A DNA stretch of 64,000 nucleotides from Paractinoplanes ovalisporus (lineage in GTDB: Bacteria; Actinomycetota; Actinomycetes; Mycobacteriales; Micromonosporaceae): the NCBI RefSeq assembly GCF_016834655.1, contig NZ_JAENHP010000019.1, positions 62,001 to 126,000 of the forward strand, written 5' to 3'. The position numbers were made by a program, and so were the translations under genes. The notes beneath the pieces were generated by a model. The model did not search any database and had not been told where the DNA came from. It was given only the letters and a program-made list of their open reading frames with translations. Below are positions 8,382-16,928 of the stretch, piece by piece. Numbering within the stretch: position 1 is the stretch's first letter; every line of letters begins with the position of its first letter.

Positions 8382-9421
8382 GGCTTAGCGGTCTGCTCGC
8401 GCCCTCGGGTGAGGCCGCCTCGACCGGTGGCCGCCCGCCGGCCCGGTTCGCCTTCAACCCGCAGGCCCGGGTCGCGGTCGGGGTCGACCTCGGCGCCACC
8501 CACGGCAACGTCGCGCTCACCGACCTGCACGGGCGGGTGCTCTCCGAGGCCGCGGAACGGGTCGACATCACGGCCGGGCCGGTCGTGGTGCTCGATCGGG
8601 TCGCCGCGACGATCGGGCGGCTGCTCGACGCGGCCGGTCGCGGCGCCGGTGACCTGGCCGGCATCGGGATCGGCGTGCCCGGCCCGGTCGAGCACTCCAG
8701 CGGCCGGCCCCGGCGCCCGCCGATCATGCCGGGCTGGGACGGCTTCGACGTGCCAGGTCACGTGCGCCGGCACTGGGACGTTCCCGTGCTGGTCGACAAC
8801 GACGTCAACATCATGGCCCTCGGCGAGCACGTCACCGCCCATCCGGGCCTCGACCACCTGCTGTTCGTCAAGGTCGCCACCGGGATCGGGGCCGGGATCA
8901 TCAGCGGCCGCCGCCTGCTGCGTGGCGCGGTCGGGGCGGCCGGCGACCTCGGCCACGTCGCGGCGCCGCACGCCCCCGACGTGCTCTGCGCCTGCGGCAA
9001 CACCGGCTGCCTGGAAGCCGTGGCCGGTGGCCGCGCGATCATCCGGCAGCTCACTGCGGCCGGGGTGCCCGCCGCGACCAACAGCGACATCGTCGCGCTC
9101 GTCCACGGCGGCAACCTGGTCGTCGCCCAGGCGCTGCGCCAGGCCGGACGCACCATCGGCGAGGTGGTCGCGACCTGCGTGAGCCTGCTCAACCCCGAGC
9201 TCGTGGTGATCGGCGGATCCCTGGCCGGCGCGGGCGAGAGCCTGGTCGCCGGGGTGCGCGAGGTCGTCTACGGCCGGTCGCTGCCGCTCGCCACCGGTCA
9301 CCTCCAGATCGTGACCGCCACCAGCGGGTTCCAGGCCGGGGTGATCGGCGCGGCGACGATGGTCGTCCAGCACACCCTGGCCGCCGAGCGGGTCGACCGG
9401 GAGCTGGCGAATTCCGGATAA
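8354..9421 (+). CDS. ROK-family protein apparently lacking its helix-turn-helix
   Basis: The protein has an intact ROK sugar-kinase-like core: nucleotide-binding VGVDLGATHGNVAL, DNDVN with the catalytic-type Asp, and the zinc motif CACGNTGCLEAV. Residues before it read NLRRLSGLL then GEAASTGGRPP. In ROK repressors the T-G-G-R-P-P element follows an N-terminal winged helix, and here the roughly 45-50 residues of that helix are missing between NLRRLS and GLL. About 355 residues remain, against about 400 for repressors. The start is uncertain: GTG 8354 has only a weak GAGGA 11 bp away, and upstream sequence belongs to the divergent isomerase. It may act as a kinase or sugar sensor without DNA binding, or be decaying. 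Confidence 0.75.
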   Translation: MTASFENLRRLSGLLAPSGEAASTGGRPPARFAFNPQARVAVGVDLGATHGNVALTDLHGRVLSEAAERVDITAGPVVVLDRVAATIGRLLDAAGRGAGDLAGIGIGVPGPVEHSSGRPRRPPIMPGWDGFDVPGHVRRHWDVPVLVDNDVNIMALGEHVTAHPGLDHLLFVKVATGIGAGIISGRRLLRGAVGAAGDLGHVAAPHAPDVLCACGNTGCLEAVAGGRAIIRQLTAAGVPAATNSDIVALVHGGNLVVAQALRQAGRTIGEVVATCVSLLNPELVVIGGSLAGAGESLVAGVREVVYGRSLPLATGHLQIVTATSGFQAGVIGAATMVVQHTLAAERVDRELANSG

Positions 9422-9450
9422 AAAGACCGGAATGCGGGACGCTGTGTCGG

Positions 9451-10056
9451 GTGAAGTCCGGGCGGAGCGAGGCCATCGAGGGCGTGGAGCAGCGCCTCGA
9501 GACGACCCTGCACGCGTACCCGGGACTGCACCTCGTCCGGATCCCGCCGTCGCAGCTCATGCCGCCGCCGACCCGGGAAGGCGTCCGGATCATGCGCGGC
9601 GGCCGGCTGCCCGGGCTGGGGGAGCTGACCGACGAGGTGTACGCGGCCGTCCGCGAACTCTGGGAGCAGGCCGGCTGCCGCATCGAGGGCTACGGCCGCA
9701 CGCTCGTCGTCCACGACCCGGCGGGGTATGTGATCACGCTGACGCAGCAGCCGGGGGACGACCCGGTGCTGGCCGTGGCCTCGCCGGCGGTCCCGGCCCG
9801 GCTCATCGACCCGCCGCTGCTCGCGGGGCTGCTGGGCGGTCTCGCGCTGGGCTGCATCGGGCCGTGCGCCGCGGTCGGGCCGATGACGCTGTTCCCGTCC
9901 ATGGCCGGGCTGGCGGCGCCGTTCTGGGGCTGGATCCCGCTCTATCTGCTGATCGGCGGGGGATCGGTGTGGCGGCCCGAGACCCGCCGGTTCGGGACGG
10001 GCCTGCTGGCCAGTGGCGCGCTGGTCGGCATCACGGTGGCCTGGTTCTTCAGCTGA
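9451..10056 (+). CDS. Hypothetical membrane protein
   Basis: A 201-residue protein I do not recognise. Residues 1-115 look soluble, with an alpha/beta composition and a RIPPSQLMPPP segment. From about residue 122 there are hydrophobic segments (LLAGLLGGLALGCIGPCAAV, WGWIPLYLLIGGG, GLLASGALVGITVAWFF), so the C-terminal third is in the membrane with the soluble part probably cytoplasmic. The GTG start at 9451 lies 29 bp after the ROK gene and has no strong ribosome-binding site. Its last 8 bp overlap the convergent diguanylate cyclase gene. Confidence 0.6.
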   Translation: MKSGRSEAIEGVEQRLETTLHAYPGLHLVRIPPSQLMPPPTREGVRIMRGGRLPGLGELTDEVYAAVRELWEQAGCRIEGYGRTLVVHDPAGYVITLTQQPGDDPVLAVASPAVPARLIDPPLLAGLLGGLALGCIGPCAAVGPMTLFPSMAGLAAPFWGWIPLYLLIGGGSVWRPETRRFGTGLLASGALVGITVAWFFS

Positions 10057-11548
10057 ACCTCCGGTAGCCGCCCCCGCTGTGTTTGGTGTCGCGCTTGGCC
10101 ACGTACATGGCCTCGTCGGCGCCCTTGATCAACGCCTCGTAGCCGGTCGCGTCGTCCGGATAGAGCGCGAAGCCCACACTGCCGCCGATGGTGACCTCCC
10201 GGCCCTCGATGGTGAAGGGCTGCCGCAGCCGCTCGCAGATCCGGGCCGCCACCGCGTTCGCGATGCTCTCGTCGGGGTCGTGGGTGAGCAGGATGGCGAA
10301 CTCGTCGCCGCCCAGCCGCGCCACCACGTCGTCGTCCCGCACGGCGCCCAGCAGCCGCTGGGACACCTGCTGGAGCAGCACGTCGCCCGCCTGGTGCCCG
10401 GCGGTGTCGTTGACCTGCTTGAAGCCGTTCAGATCGAGCATCATCATCGCCACCCGGCGGTGCGCGGACGCGGCCTGCAGCACGGCCTGCTCGGCCTGCT
10501 CGATCAGGTGGGTGCGGTTGGGCAGCCCGGTCAGCGAGTCGTGGAACGCCTGGTGGCTGAGCTCGGCCACGTGGGCCTGGGCGGCCTGGCGCATGCCGGC
10601 GCTGTCGACGATGAGCGCGCCCTCGACCGACAGCTGCTCGGCCAGGATGCGGTCCTGGCTCGTCCACGTCCGGGTCGCCGTCGAGTCCCCGATCATGATC
10701 AGGCCGATCGGGCCCTGGGCCGACATCAGGGGCATGGCCACGTACGCCTTCAGGTTCATCAGCCGCACCAGGCCACCCGGCTGCACCTGGGCGGTGGCCG
10801 AGTCGGCGACCAGCGTGGCCCGGCCGTCCTGGATCGCCTGCCAGACCGGCGAATCGGCGGCCGACCGGCCCACCAGCCCACCGAGCTGGTCGTCACCGTC
10901 GGGCAGGTTGACCGCGTGCACATAGCGGATCGTGCCGTCGGCGTCGGTCAGGCAGACGGCGCCGTGCTCGGTGCGGAAGCCATCGGCAGCCGACGCGGCC
11001 AGCACGCGGCCGGCGGCCTCGACGCTCGCGGCGGCCATCCCCTCCTCGAAGAGCCGGCGGACGGTGGTCGACGAATGCGTGAGGAACTGGCGCTGCCGCT
11101 CGGCCGCGAGCCCCTGCAGGGTGGTGGCGACGTGCAGGGCGAGGGCGGCGAGCACGTCGGGACGCAGCACCCCGAGGTCGCTGCCGGTGAGCAGCAGCAC
11201 GCCGACGGTCTGCCCGCCGATCCGCAGCCGTACGGGCATCTGCTCGCCCGAGACGGCCGGCTTCGCACCCGCCGCCTGTCGCAGCACCTTCCCGGCGACG
11301 AACAGGTCGCGGCTGCCGGGCTCGCCGACACGCGCGGTCACGAGCATGCCGGTCTCGGCGTTCAGCTCGAAGACGGTGGCCGCGGTCAGCCCGGCCGCCG
11401 TGCGCAGGTGCGGCTCGGAAAGTTCGAGCACGTGCTGGACCGAGGGCGTGTCCTTGGTCATGAACGACACGAGATCGGCGACCAGCGCGTCCTGGGGATC
11501 CGCCCCGAGGACCGCGCCGGCCACGCCCGCACTGGTGCTCACGCTCAT
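10049..11548 (-). CDS. GAF-domain diguanylate cyclase (GGDEF)
   Basis: A 499-residue cytoplasmic signalling enzyme expected to make cyclic di-GMP from GTP. Two GAF-like sensor regions (about residues 25-155 and 165-310) precede a GGDEF domain. The active-site signature is intact (RLGGDEFAILL), and an RDDD motif exactly five residues before it forms a product-inhibition I-site. No EAL domain is present, so this is a dedicated cyclase. The ATG at 11548 is preferred over one six codons upstream because GAGGGGC lies directly before it. GAF ligands cannot be inferred. It is divergent from the GH2 gene. Confidence 0.92.
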   Translation of the reverse strand: MSVSTSAGVAGAVLGADPQDALVADLVSFMTKDTPSVQHVLELSEPHLRTAAGLTAATVFELNAETGMLVTARVGEPGSRDLFVAGKVLRQAAGAKPAVSGEQMPVRLRIGGQTVGVLLLTGSDLGVLRPDVLAALALHVATTLQGLAAERQRQFLTHSSTTVRRLFEEGMAAASVEAAGRVLAASAADGFRTEHGAVCLTDADGTIRYVHAVNLPDGDDQLGGLVGRSAADSPVWQAIQDGRATLVADSATAQVQPGGLVRLMNLKAYVAMPLMSAQGPIGLIMIGDSTATRTWTSQDRILAEQLSVEGALIVDSAGMRQAAQAHVAELSHQAFHDSLTGLPNRTHLIEQAEQAVLQAASAHRRVAMMMLDLNGFKQVNDTAGHQAGDVLLQQVSQRLLGAVRDDDVVARLGGDEFAILLTHDPDESIANAVAARICERLRQPFTIEGREVTIGGSVGFALYPDDATGYEALIKGADEAMYVAKRDTKHSGGGYRRFS

Positions 11549-11635
11549 GCCCCTCAAGGTCGGCATCGCATCGGCGTGGTTGACGGACGGCCGGTCGCGG
11601 TTCGGGTGCAGACGGTCAGATATCGATGCTCATAA

Positions 11636-11703
11636 AACCTTGACGACATCTGTAGAAGGTTGTTGAGTTGTGTTTGCTCCTGAGTGAGCCCGAGCGCAAC
11701 CTT
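11636..11703. promoter_or_regulatory. Inverted AACCTT/AAGGTT repeats upstream of the GH2 gene
   Basis: AACCTT (11636-11641) is followed by its inverse AAGGTTG (11656-11662) and then CAACCTT (11697-11703), giving three alternating copies of one word in 68 bp. A TTGACG at 11640-11645 could be a -35 box. The pattern suggests an operator controlling the secreted glycosidase that starts at 11727. The regulator is unknown. Confidence 0.35.
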
Positions 11704-11726
11704 TGCCACCGAAGGGAACATCGCGC

Positions 11727-14177
11727 GTGAAAAAACATCGCGGCCTGCTTGCCGCCCTGTCCGTAACTGCCCTGCTCGTGGCCGGCGCGGCCGCCCCCGC
11801 CAGCGCCGCCACCGAGTGGCGTCCCGGCATCCCGCCCATCGCCACTCCCTGGACCAGCAAGGTCGGTCCGAACAACGCCCTGCCCGAATACCCCCGCCCG
11901 CAACTGACCCGCGACAAGTGGCAGAACCTCAACGGCGTCTGGGAGTTCGCCAAGGCCACAACCGGACAGGCCGTGCCCACCGGCCAGACCCTCGGCGAGC
12001 GCGTCCTGGTGCCGTACCCCATCGAATCGGCTCTCTCCGGCATCCAGCGGCACGAGGACCGGATGTGGTACCGCCGGACCTTCACCGTGCCCGCGAACTG
12101 GAAGGTCGGGTCGGCCAACCGGCTGCGCCTCAACTTCGGGGCGGTCGACTACGACGCCAAGATCTACGTCAACGGCACCGAGGTCGCCACCCACCGCGGC
12201 GGGTACGACGGTTTCGAGGTCGACGTCACCGACGCGCTGAAGGGCACCGGCCCGCAGGAACTGATCGTCTGGGCCGAGGACCTCACCGACTCGACCGGGC
12301 AGCCCATCGGCAAGCAGCGCCGGGTCAGTGACCGCGGCATCTTCTACCTCGGCAGCTCGGGCATCTGGCGTACGGTCTGGATGGAACCCGTCCCGACGGC
12401 GTCGATCGCCGGTGTTTCGATGACGCCGACGCTCTCCTCGCTTCGTCTGACGGTGAACGCGCCGGCCGGCCTCACCGTCAAGGCCGTCGCGCGCGACGGT
12501 TCGCGGACGGTGGGCACGGTTACCGGCGCCTCCGGCGCTGCTCTGACGCTGCCGATCAGCAAGCCCAAGCTGTGGTCGCCCGACAACCCCTTCCTGTACG
12601 ACCTCGACGTGTCCCTGATCAGCGGGGGCAGGACGGTCGACACGGTCGGGTCGTACTTCGGGCTGCGCACCATCGGCTCGAAGAAGGGCCCCGACGGGCG
12701 GCTGCGCATCACGCTCAACGGCAAGATCCTGTTCAACATGATGAACCTCGACCAGGGGTTCTGGCCCGACGGCCTCTACACCGCGCCCACCGACGCCGCG
12801 CTCAAGTGGGACCTGCAGCAGGACAAGGCGATGGGCTTCAACGCCGTCCGCAAGCACATCAAGGTCGAGCCCGACCGCTGGTACTACTGGGCCGACAAAC
12901 TGGGCCTGATGATCTGGCAGGACATGCCGAGCGGCAACACCGGCCCGCTCCCGGCCGAGTGGCGTGACCAGTTCGAGGCCGAGCTGCACGAGATGGTCCG
13001 CGAGCACAGCTCCTGGACTTCGGTCGTCGCCTGGGTGCCGTTCAACGAGGGCTGGGGTGAGTGGGACCGGGCCGCCACCGGGCGCATCGCCGACGCCGTC
13101 AAGGAGCAGGACCCGTCCCGTCTGGTCAACGCGCACAGCGGGGTGAACTGCTGCAACTCCAAGGGTGACTCCGGCCGCGGCGACGTGATCGACTTCCACC
13201 AGTACCTCGGCCCGGCCTCGCCGTCGCCCTCGGAGACGCGGGTGGCGATCGACGGCGAGCACGGCGGTTACGGCCTCAAGACGTCCAACCACATGTGGTT
13301 CGGCGACGGGCAGGCCTACGAGATGGTGCCCGACCAGGCCACGCTGACCGCCAAGTACGTCGCCAACCAGACCGACGTGCTCACCTCGGCCCAGCGCTGC
13401 GGCATCAGCGCGGCCATCTACACCCAGATCACCGACGTCGAGGCCGAGCTCAACGGCTTCTTCACGTATGACCGGCAGGTCACCAAGATGGATCTGCGCA
13501 AGGTCAAGGCGATCAACCAGAAGATCATCCGTGAGGCGGACGGGTCGGCCACCTCGATCCCGCCCCCGCCGCCCGGCACGCCCGGACTCGAGGGAATCGC
13601 GTTCTGGCCGCTCGACGGCGACTACGGAACTCTCACTCCGGTCGGCGATCCCGCATTCGCCGAGGGCCACCAGGGTCAGGGCGTCGCGGTGAACGGCTCG
13701 TCGCAATTCCTGGACGCCGGAAAGCCCGTTCTCAACACGGCCTCCGACTATTCGGCGGCCGCCTGGGTCAAGCTCGACAAGGCCGACGGCGCTTTCCAGA
13801 CCGTGGTCTCGCAGGACGGGCCCTCCAACAGCGACTTCTTCCTGCAGTACTCGGGCGCCGACCAGCGCTTCGCGATGAGCTTCGCCGGGGTCCGCGCCCT
13901 GGGCCCGGTCAAGCCCGAGGTGGGCCGCTGGTACCACCTGGTCGGCGTGCGCGACACCGTGAAGGGCGAGCTCAGGCTCTACGTCGACGGCGAGCTGGCC
14001 GGCACCGCCGGTGCCTGCCTGCCGCAGGGGTCGCCGACCGGAAACACGGTGATCGGGCGCGGCAAGTACGGCGGCAACCCGGTCGATTACCTGGACGGAA
14101 CGGTCGACCAGGTGCACCTTTACGACCGCGCTCTTTCGGCGGCCGAGATCAAGGAGCTCTACACCTCGAACAATTAG
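11727..14177 (+). CDS. Secreted glycoside hydrolase family 2 enzyme with C-terminal LamG-like domain
   Basis: An 816-residue exported enzyme. A Sec signal peptide (residues 1 to about 30, ending near APASAA) precedes the GH2 sugar-binding, Ig-like and TIM-barrel domains. The acid/base Glu is in VPFNEGWGEWD and the nucleophile Glu in AIDGEHGGYG. A glycine/proline linker (PPPPPGTPG) leads to a concanavalin/LamG-type domain over the last 190 residues, ending with LYDRALSAAEI, typical of carbohydrate-binding LamG modules. Start GTG 11727 has GAAGGGA upstream and begins the signal peptide. GH2 members act on beta-galactosides, beta-mannosides or beta-glucuronides; the substrate here is undetermined. 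It probably works outside the cell on plant polysaccharide. Confidence 0.9.
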   Translation: MKKHRGLLAALSVTALLVAGAAAPASAATEWRPGIPPIATPWTSKVGPNNALPEYPRPQLTRDKWQNLNGVWEFAKATTGQAVPTGQTLGERVLVPYPIESALSGIQRHEDRMWYRRTFTVPANWKVGSANRLRLNFGAVDYDAKIYVNGTEVATHRGGYDGFEVDVTDALKGTGPQELIVWAEDLTDSTGQPIGKQRRVSDRGIFYLGSSGIWRTVWMEPVPTASIAGVSMTPTLSSLRLTVNAPAGLTVKAVARDGSRTVGTVTGASGAALTLPISKPKLWSPDNPFLYDLDVSLISGGRTVDTVGSYFGLRTIGSKKGPDGRLRITLNGKILFNMMNLDQGFWPDGLYTAPTDAALKWDLQQDKAMGFNAVRKHIKVEPDRWYYWADKLGLMIWQDMPSGNTGPLPAEWRDQFEAELHEMVREHSSWTSVVAWVPFNEGWGEWDRAATGRIADAVKEQDPSRLVNAHSGVNCCNSKGDSGRGDVIDFHQYLGPASPSPSETRVAIDGEHGGYGLKTSNHMWFGDGQAYEMVPDQATLTAKYVANQTDVLTSAQRCGISAAIYTQITDVEAELNGFFTYDRQVTKMDLRKVKAINQKIIREADGSATSIPPPPPGTPGLEGIAFWPLDGDYGTLTPVGDPAFAEGHQGQGVAVNGSSQFLDAGKPVLNTASDYSAAAWVKLDKADGAFQTVVSQDGPSNSDFFLQYSGADQRFAMSFAGVRALGPVKPEVGRWYHLVGVRDTVKGELRLYVDGELAGTAGACLPQGSPTGNTVIGRGKYGGNPVDYLDGTVDQVHLYDRALSAAEIKELYTSNN

Positions 14178-14191
14178 TCACCATTGACGGG

Positions 14192-14225
14192 AAGCGTCGC
14201 GCCGGGGCATTACGGCGCGGCGCTT
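14192..14225 (+). terminator. Rho-independent terminator after the GH2 gene
   Basis: A 13-bp stem (14192-14204 with 14213-14225, one G-U pair) and an 8-base loop are followed by a T-rich run TCTTTTGCTTT. It lies 15 bp after the stop codon. Confidence 0.85.
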
Positions 14226-14256
14226 TCTTTTGCTTTCCCGGGCTTCCGGCGGTGCT

Positions 14257-14904
14257 TCAGTCGGTGGCCGGCTGCATCGAGGGGGACTGGGCGGCCTCGG
14301 TCTGGCGGCGGGCCTCGGCCACGTCGGACATCAGGTCGTCCCAGTCGGGGTCGGAGCGCAGCGGCGCCAGGCCGGCCGGGCCGCCGACCCGGGCGTTGGC
14401 GTATTCCCACCAGGCGGCCACCCGTACGGGCCAGAGGCCGACCCGCATCGCGCCGGCGAGAAAACAACGGTGCGCGAGCAGCGTCGCGGCCAGGCTTTCC
14501 GGGTCGAGGTCGAGCTTCGGGTCGTCGATCGACTTGCCGAGGGCGCGGACGTCGCGGTGCATCTCGGAATACGAGATGAGGGCGGGCATCGCGGGGATGC
14601 GGCGGTGGGCGCCCTTCTCGACCAGATCGTCGGCGTAGACCGGGTTGAACACCATGTCGTCGACCGTGACGATCAGCGGCAGCACCTCGTGGCCGCGCCG
14701 GATGTCGAGCTGCACGGCCGGTTTGCGCGTCGGCACGAAGACCGGCTCGGCGGCCATGATCGCGTCGGGATCGAGCTGGGCCGTGTCGCCGATCGCGGGG
14801 ATGTGCACCCAGAGGAGCCCCCGCTTGACCTTGACCTCGACCCCGGGAACTTCGGCCAATGCCTCGGTGAGCTCGTATACCTGCACGCGTCCGTTATACG
14901 GCAT
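14257..14904 (-). CDS. Conserved hypothetical protein, 215 residues
   Basis: I do not recognise this protein. It is soluble with no signal peptide. An N-terminal region (VYELTEALAEVPGVEVKVKRGLLWVHIP) looks like an alpha/beta fold; the middle has MVFNPVYADDLVEKG and the C-terminal part is helical with AAWWEYANAR. Either ATG 14904 or GTG 14883 could be the start; neither has a strong ribosome-binding site. It stands alone, convergent with the GH2 gene and divergent from the cellulase gene. The lack of frame disruption and the strong codon bias support a real gene. Confidence 0.65.
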   Translation of the reverse strand: MPYNGRVQVYELTEALAEVPGVEVKVKRGLLWVHIPAIGDTAQLDPDAIMAAEPVFVPTRKPAVQLDIRRGHEVLPLIVTVDDMVFNPVYADDLVEKGAHRRIPAMPALISYSEMHRDVRALGKSIDDPKLDLDPESLAATLLAHRCFLAGAMRVGLWPVRVAAWWEYANARVGGPAGLAPLRSDPDWDDLMSDVAEARRQTEAAQSPSMQPATD

Positions 14905-14942
14905 GAACCCAAGCCGAGCCGGTTGTTAACAGGCGATTGCGG

Positions 14943-14956
14943 TGGGAGCGCTCCCA
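14943..14956. promoter_or_regulatory. CebR/CelR-type operator TGGGAGCGCTCCCA
   Basis: A perfect 14-bp palindrome identical to the operator of the LacI-family cellobiose repressor (CebR in Streptomyces, CelR in Thermobifida). It lies about 106 bp upstream of the GH6 cellulase start. It exactly fills the 17-bp spacer, with three extra bases, between a possible -35 TTGCGG (14937-14942) and a possible -10 CATGCT (14960-14965), where a bound repressor would block RNA polymerase. The operator identity is established; the promoter boxes are inferred. Confidence 0.9.
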
Positions 14957-15061
14957 TGTCATGCTGTCGAAACAGCCGGGGAGCGATGCCCCTCGATGTA
15001 TCTCCGGCTGATCCCCCGGCGTCCCCTGGGGCGCCCGCCGCATGTCTCGAGGAGCCACCAC

Positions 15062-16831
15062 ATGAGACCTGTCCTCATCCGCGGTCTGACCGCGGCCGCC
15101 GCCGCATCGCTCATCACTGGGGCCGGCATCTTCGCCGCCACCAGTGCGAGCGCCGCGGCCGGCTGTCGCGTCGACTATTCCGCCAACAGCTGGAGCACCG
15201 GCTTCACCGGCACGGTCAACGTGACCAACCTCGGTGACCCGATCTCCGGCGGCTGGCGGCTGACCTGGTCCTTCGCGGGCAACCAGCAGATCACCCAGGG
15301 CTGGAGCGCCACGATCACCCAGTCCGGTCAGAACGTGACGGCGACCAACCCGTCGTGGGCGTCGTCGCTGCCGACCAACGGCAGCGCGAACTTCGGCTTC
15401 AACGCCAACTACTCGGGCACGAACGCCGCGCCCACCTCGTTCTCGCTGAACGGCACGGCCTGCACCGGTTCGACCGGCCCGACGACGCCTCCCACGACGC
15501 CGCCGACCACACCGCCGACGACGCCGCCGACCACGCCGCCCACGACCCCGCCGACGTCGCCTCCGCCGGCCGGCAGCAAGGTCGACAACCCGTACGCGGG
15601 TGCGAAGGGTTATGTGAACCCGGAGTGGAAGGCCAAGGCCGACGCCGAGCCCGGCGGCAACCGGGTCTCGAGCAACCCGACCGCCGTCTGGCTGGACCGG
15701 ATCGCCGCGATCGAGGGCACCGACGACAGCAGCTCCAACGGCTCGATGGGCGTACGGGACCACCTGGACGCCGCCCTCAGCCAGGGCGCCGGCTACATCC
15801 AGTTCGTGATCTACAACCTGCCCGGCCGCGACTGCGCCGCTCTCGCCTCCAACGGTGAGCTCGGCCCGAACGAGCTGCCGCGCTACAAGAGCGAGTACAT
15901 CGACCCGATCGCCGCCATCCAGGCCGACTCGAAGTACCGCAGCCTGCGCATCATCAACATCATCGAGATCGACTCGCTGCCGAACCTGATCACCAACACC
16001 TCCGGTCAGGCCGGCGGCACGGCGACCTGCGACACGATGAAGGCCAACGGCGGGTACGTGCAGGGTGTCGGCTACGCGCTGAACAAGCTGGGCGCGCTCG
16101 GCAACACCTACAACTACGTGGACGCCGCGCACCACGGCTGGATCGGCTGGGACTCGAACTTCAACCCCACCGCCGACATCATGCTGCAGGCCGCGCAGGC
16201 TTCGGGCAGCGTCAACAACGTCCACGGCTTCATCACCAACACGGCCAACTACTCCGCGCTGCGGGAGCCGTTCGTGCAGCCGACCACCCAGGTCGGTGGC
16301 CAGAGCGTCCGGCAGTCGAAGTGGGTGGACTGGAACCAGTACACCGACGAGCTGACCTTCGCTCAGGCCTTCCGCCAGCGCCTGGTCTCGATCGGCTTCA
16401 ACTCGAGCATCGGCATGCTGATCGACACCAGCCGCAACGGCTGGGGCGGCTCGGCCCGCCCGACCGCGGCCAGCACCTCCACCGTGATCGACACCTTCGT
16501 CAACGAGTCGCGCATCGACCGCCGGATCCACGCCGGCAACTGGTGCAACCAGTCCGGTGCGGGCCTGGGCGAGCGTCCGACGGCCGCCCCGGCCAGCGGT
16601 ATCGACGCGTACGTCTGGGTCAAGCCCCCGGGTGAGTCGGACGGCTCCTCCTCGCTCATCCCGAACGACGAGGGCAAGGGCTTCGACCGGATGTGCGACC
16701 CGACCTACACCGGCAACGCCCGCAACGGCAACAGCATGAGCGGTGCCCTGCCCAACGCGCCGATCTCCGGCGCCTGGTTCTCGGCTCAGTTCCGCCAGCT
16801 GATGGCCAACGCTTACCCGCCGCTCTCCTGA
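15062..16831 (+). CDS. Secreted CBM2-GH6 cellulase (cellobiohydrolase type)
   Basis: A 589-residue exported enzyme hydrolysing beta-1,4-glucosidic bonds of cellulose. After a Sec signal (residues 1 to about 32) comes a CBM2 cellulose-binding module (about 35-137, bounded by cysteines, with surface Trp in NSWSTGF, WSATI and PSWAS), then a TTPP-rich linker, then the GH6 barrel from about residue 175. GH6 signatures are present: VIYNLPGRDCAALASNGE with the proton-donor Asp, and IIEIDSLPNLITN with the second conserved Asp. The ATG at 15062 has GAGGAG at 15049-15054. The CebR-type box upstream implies induction by cellobiose. The domain set fits an exo-acting GH6. Confidence 0.95.
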   Translation: MRPVLIRGLTAAAAASLITGAGIFAATSASAAAGCRVDYSANSWSTGFTGTVNVTNLGDPISGGWRLTWSFAGNQQITQGWSATITQSGQNVTATNPSWASSLPTNGSANFGFNANYSGTNAAPTSFSLNGTACTGSTGPTTPPTTPPTTPPTTPPTTPPTTPPTSPPPAGSKVDNPYAGAKGYVNPEWKAKADAEPGGNRVSSNPTAVWLDRIAAIEGTDDSSSNGSMGVRDHLDAALSQGAGYIQFVIYNLPGRDCAALASNGELGPNELPRYKSEYIDPIAAIQADSKYRSLRIINIIEIDSLPNLITNTSGQAGGTATCDTMKANGGYVQGVGYALNKLGALGNTYNYVDAAHHGWIGWDSNFNPTADIMLQAAQASGSVNNVHGFITNTANYSALREPFVQPTTQVGGQSVRQSKWVDWNQYTDELTFAQAFRQRLVSIGFNSSIGMLIDTSRNGWGGSARPTAASTSTVIDTFVNESRIDRRIHAGNWCNQSGAGLGERPTAAPASGIDAYVWVKPPGESDGSSSLIPNDEGKGFDRMCDPTYTGNARNGNSMSGALPNAPISGAWFSAQFRQLMANAYPPLS

Positions 16832-16847
16832 CGGGTAGATAGGACCG

Positions 16848-16884
16848 CCGGGCCCCGCTCTAACCCACGAGGAGCGGGGCCCGG
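16848..16884 (+). terminator. Terminator hairpin after the cellulase gene
   Basis: A perfect 13-bp GC-rich stem (16848-16860 with 16872-16884) and an 11-base loop start 17 bp after the cellulase stop codon. There is only a short T-rich tail (TGCTTTCC). Confidence 0.8.
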
Positions 16885-16928
16885 TGCTTTCCGGCCGGGC
16901 GGGGCTCGGCGTGTACTACAAAGAACAG

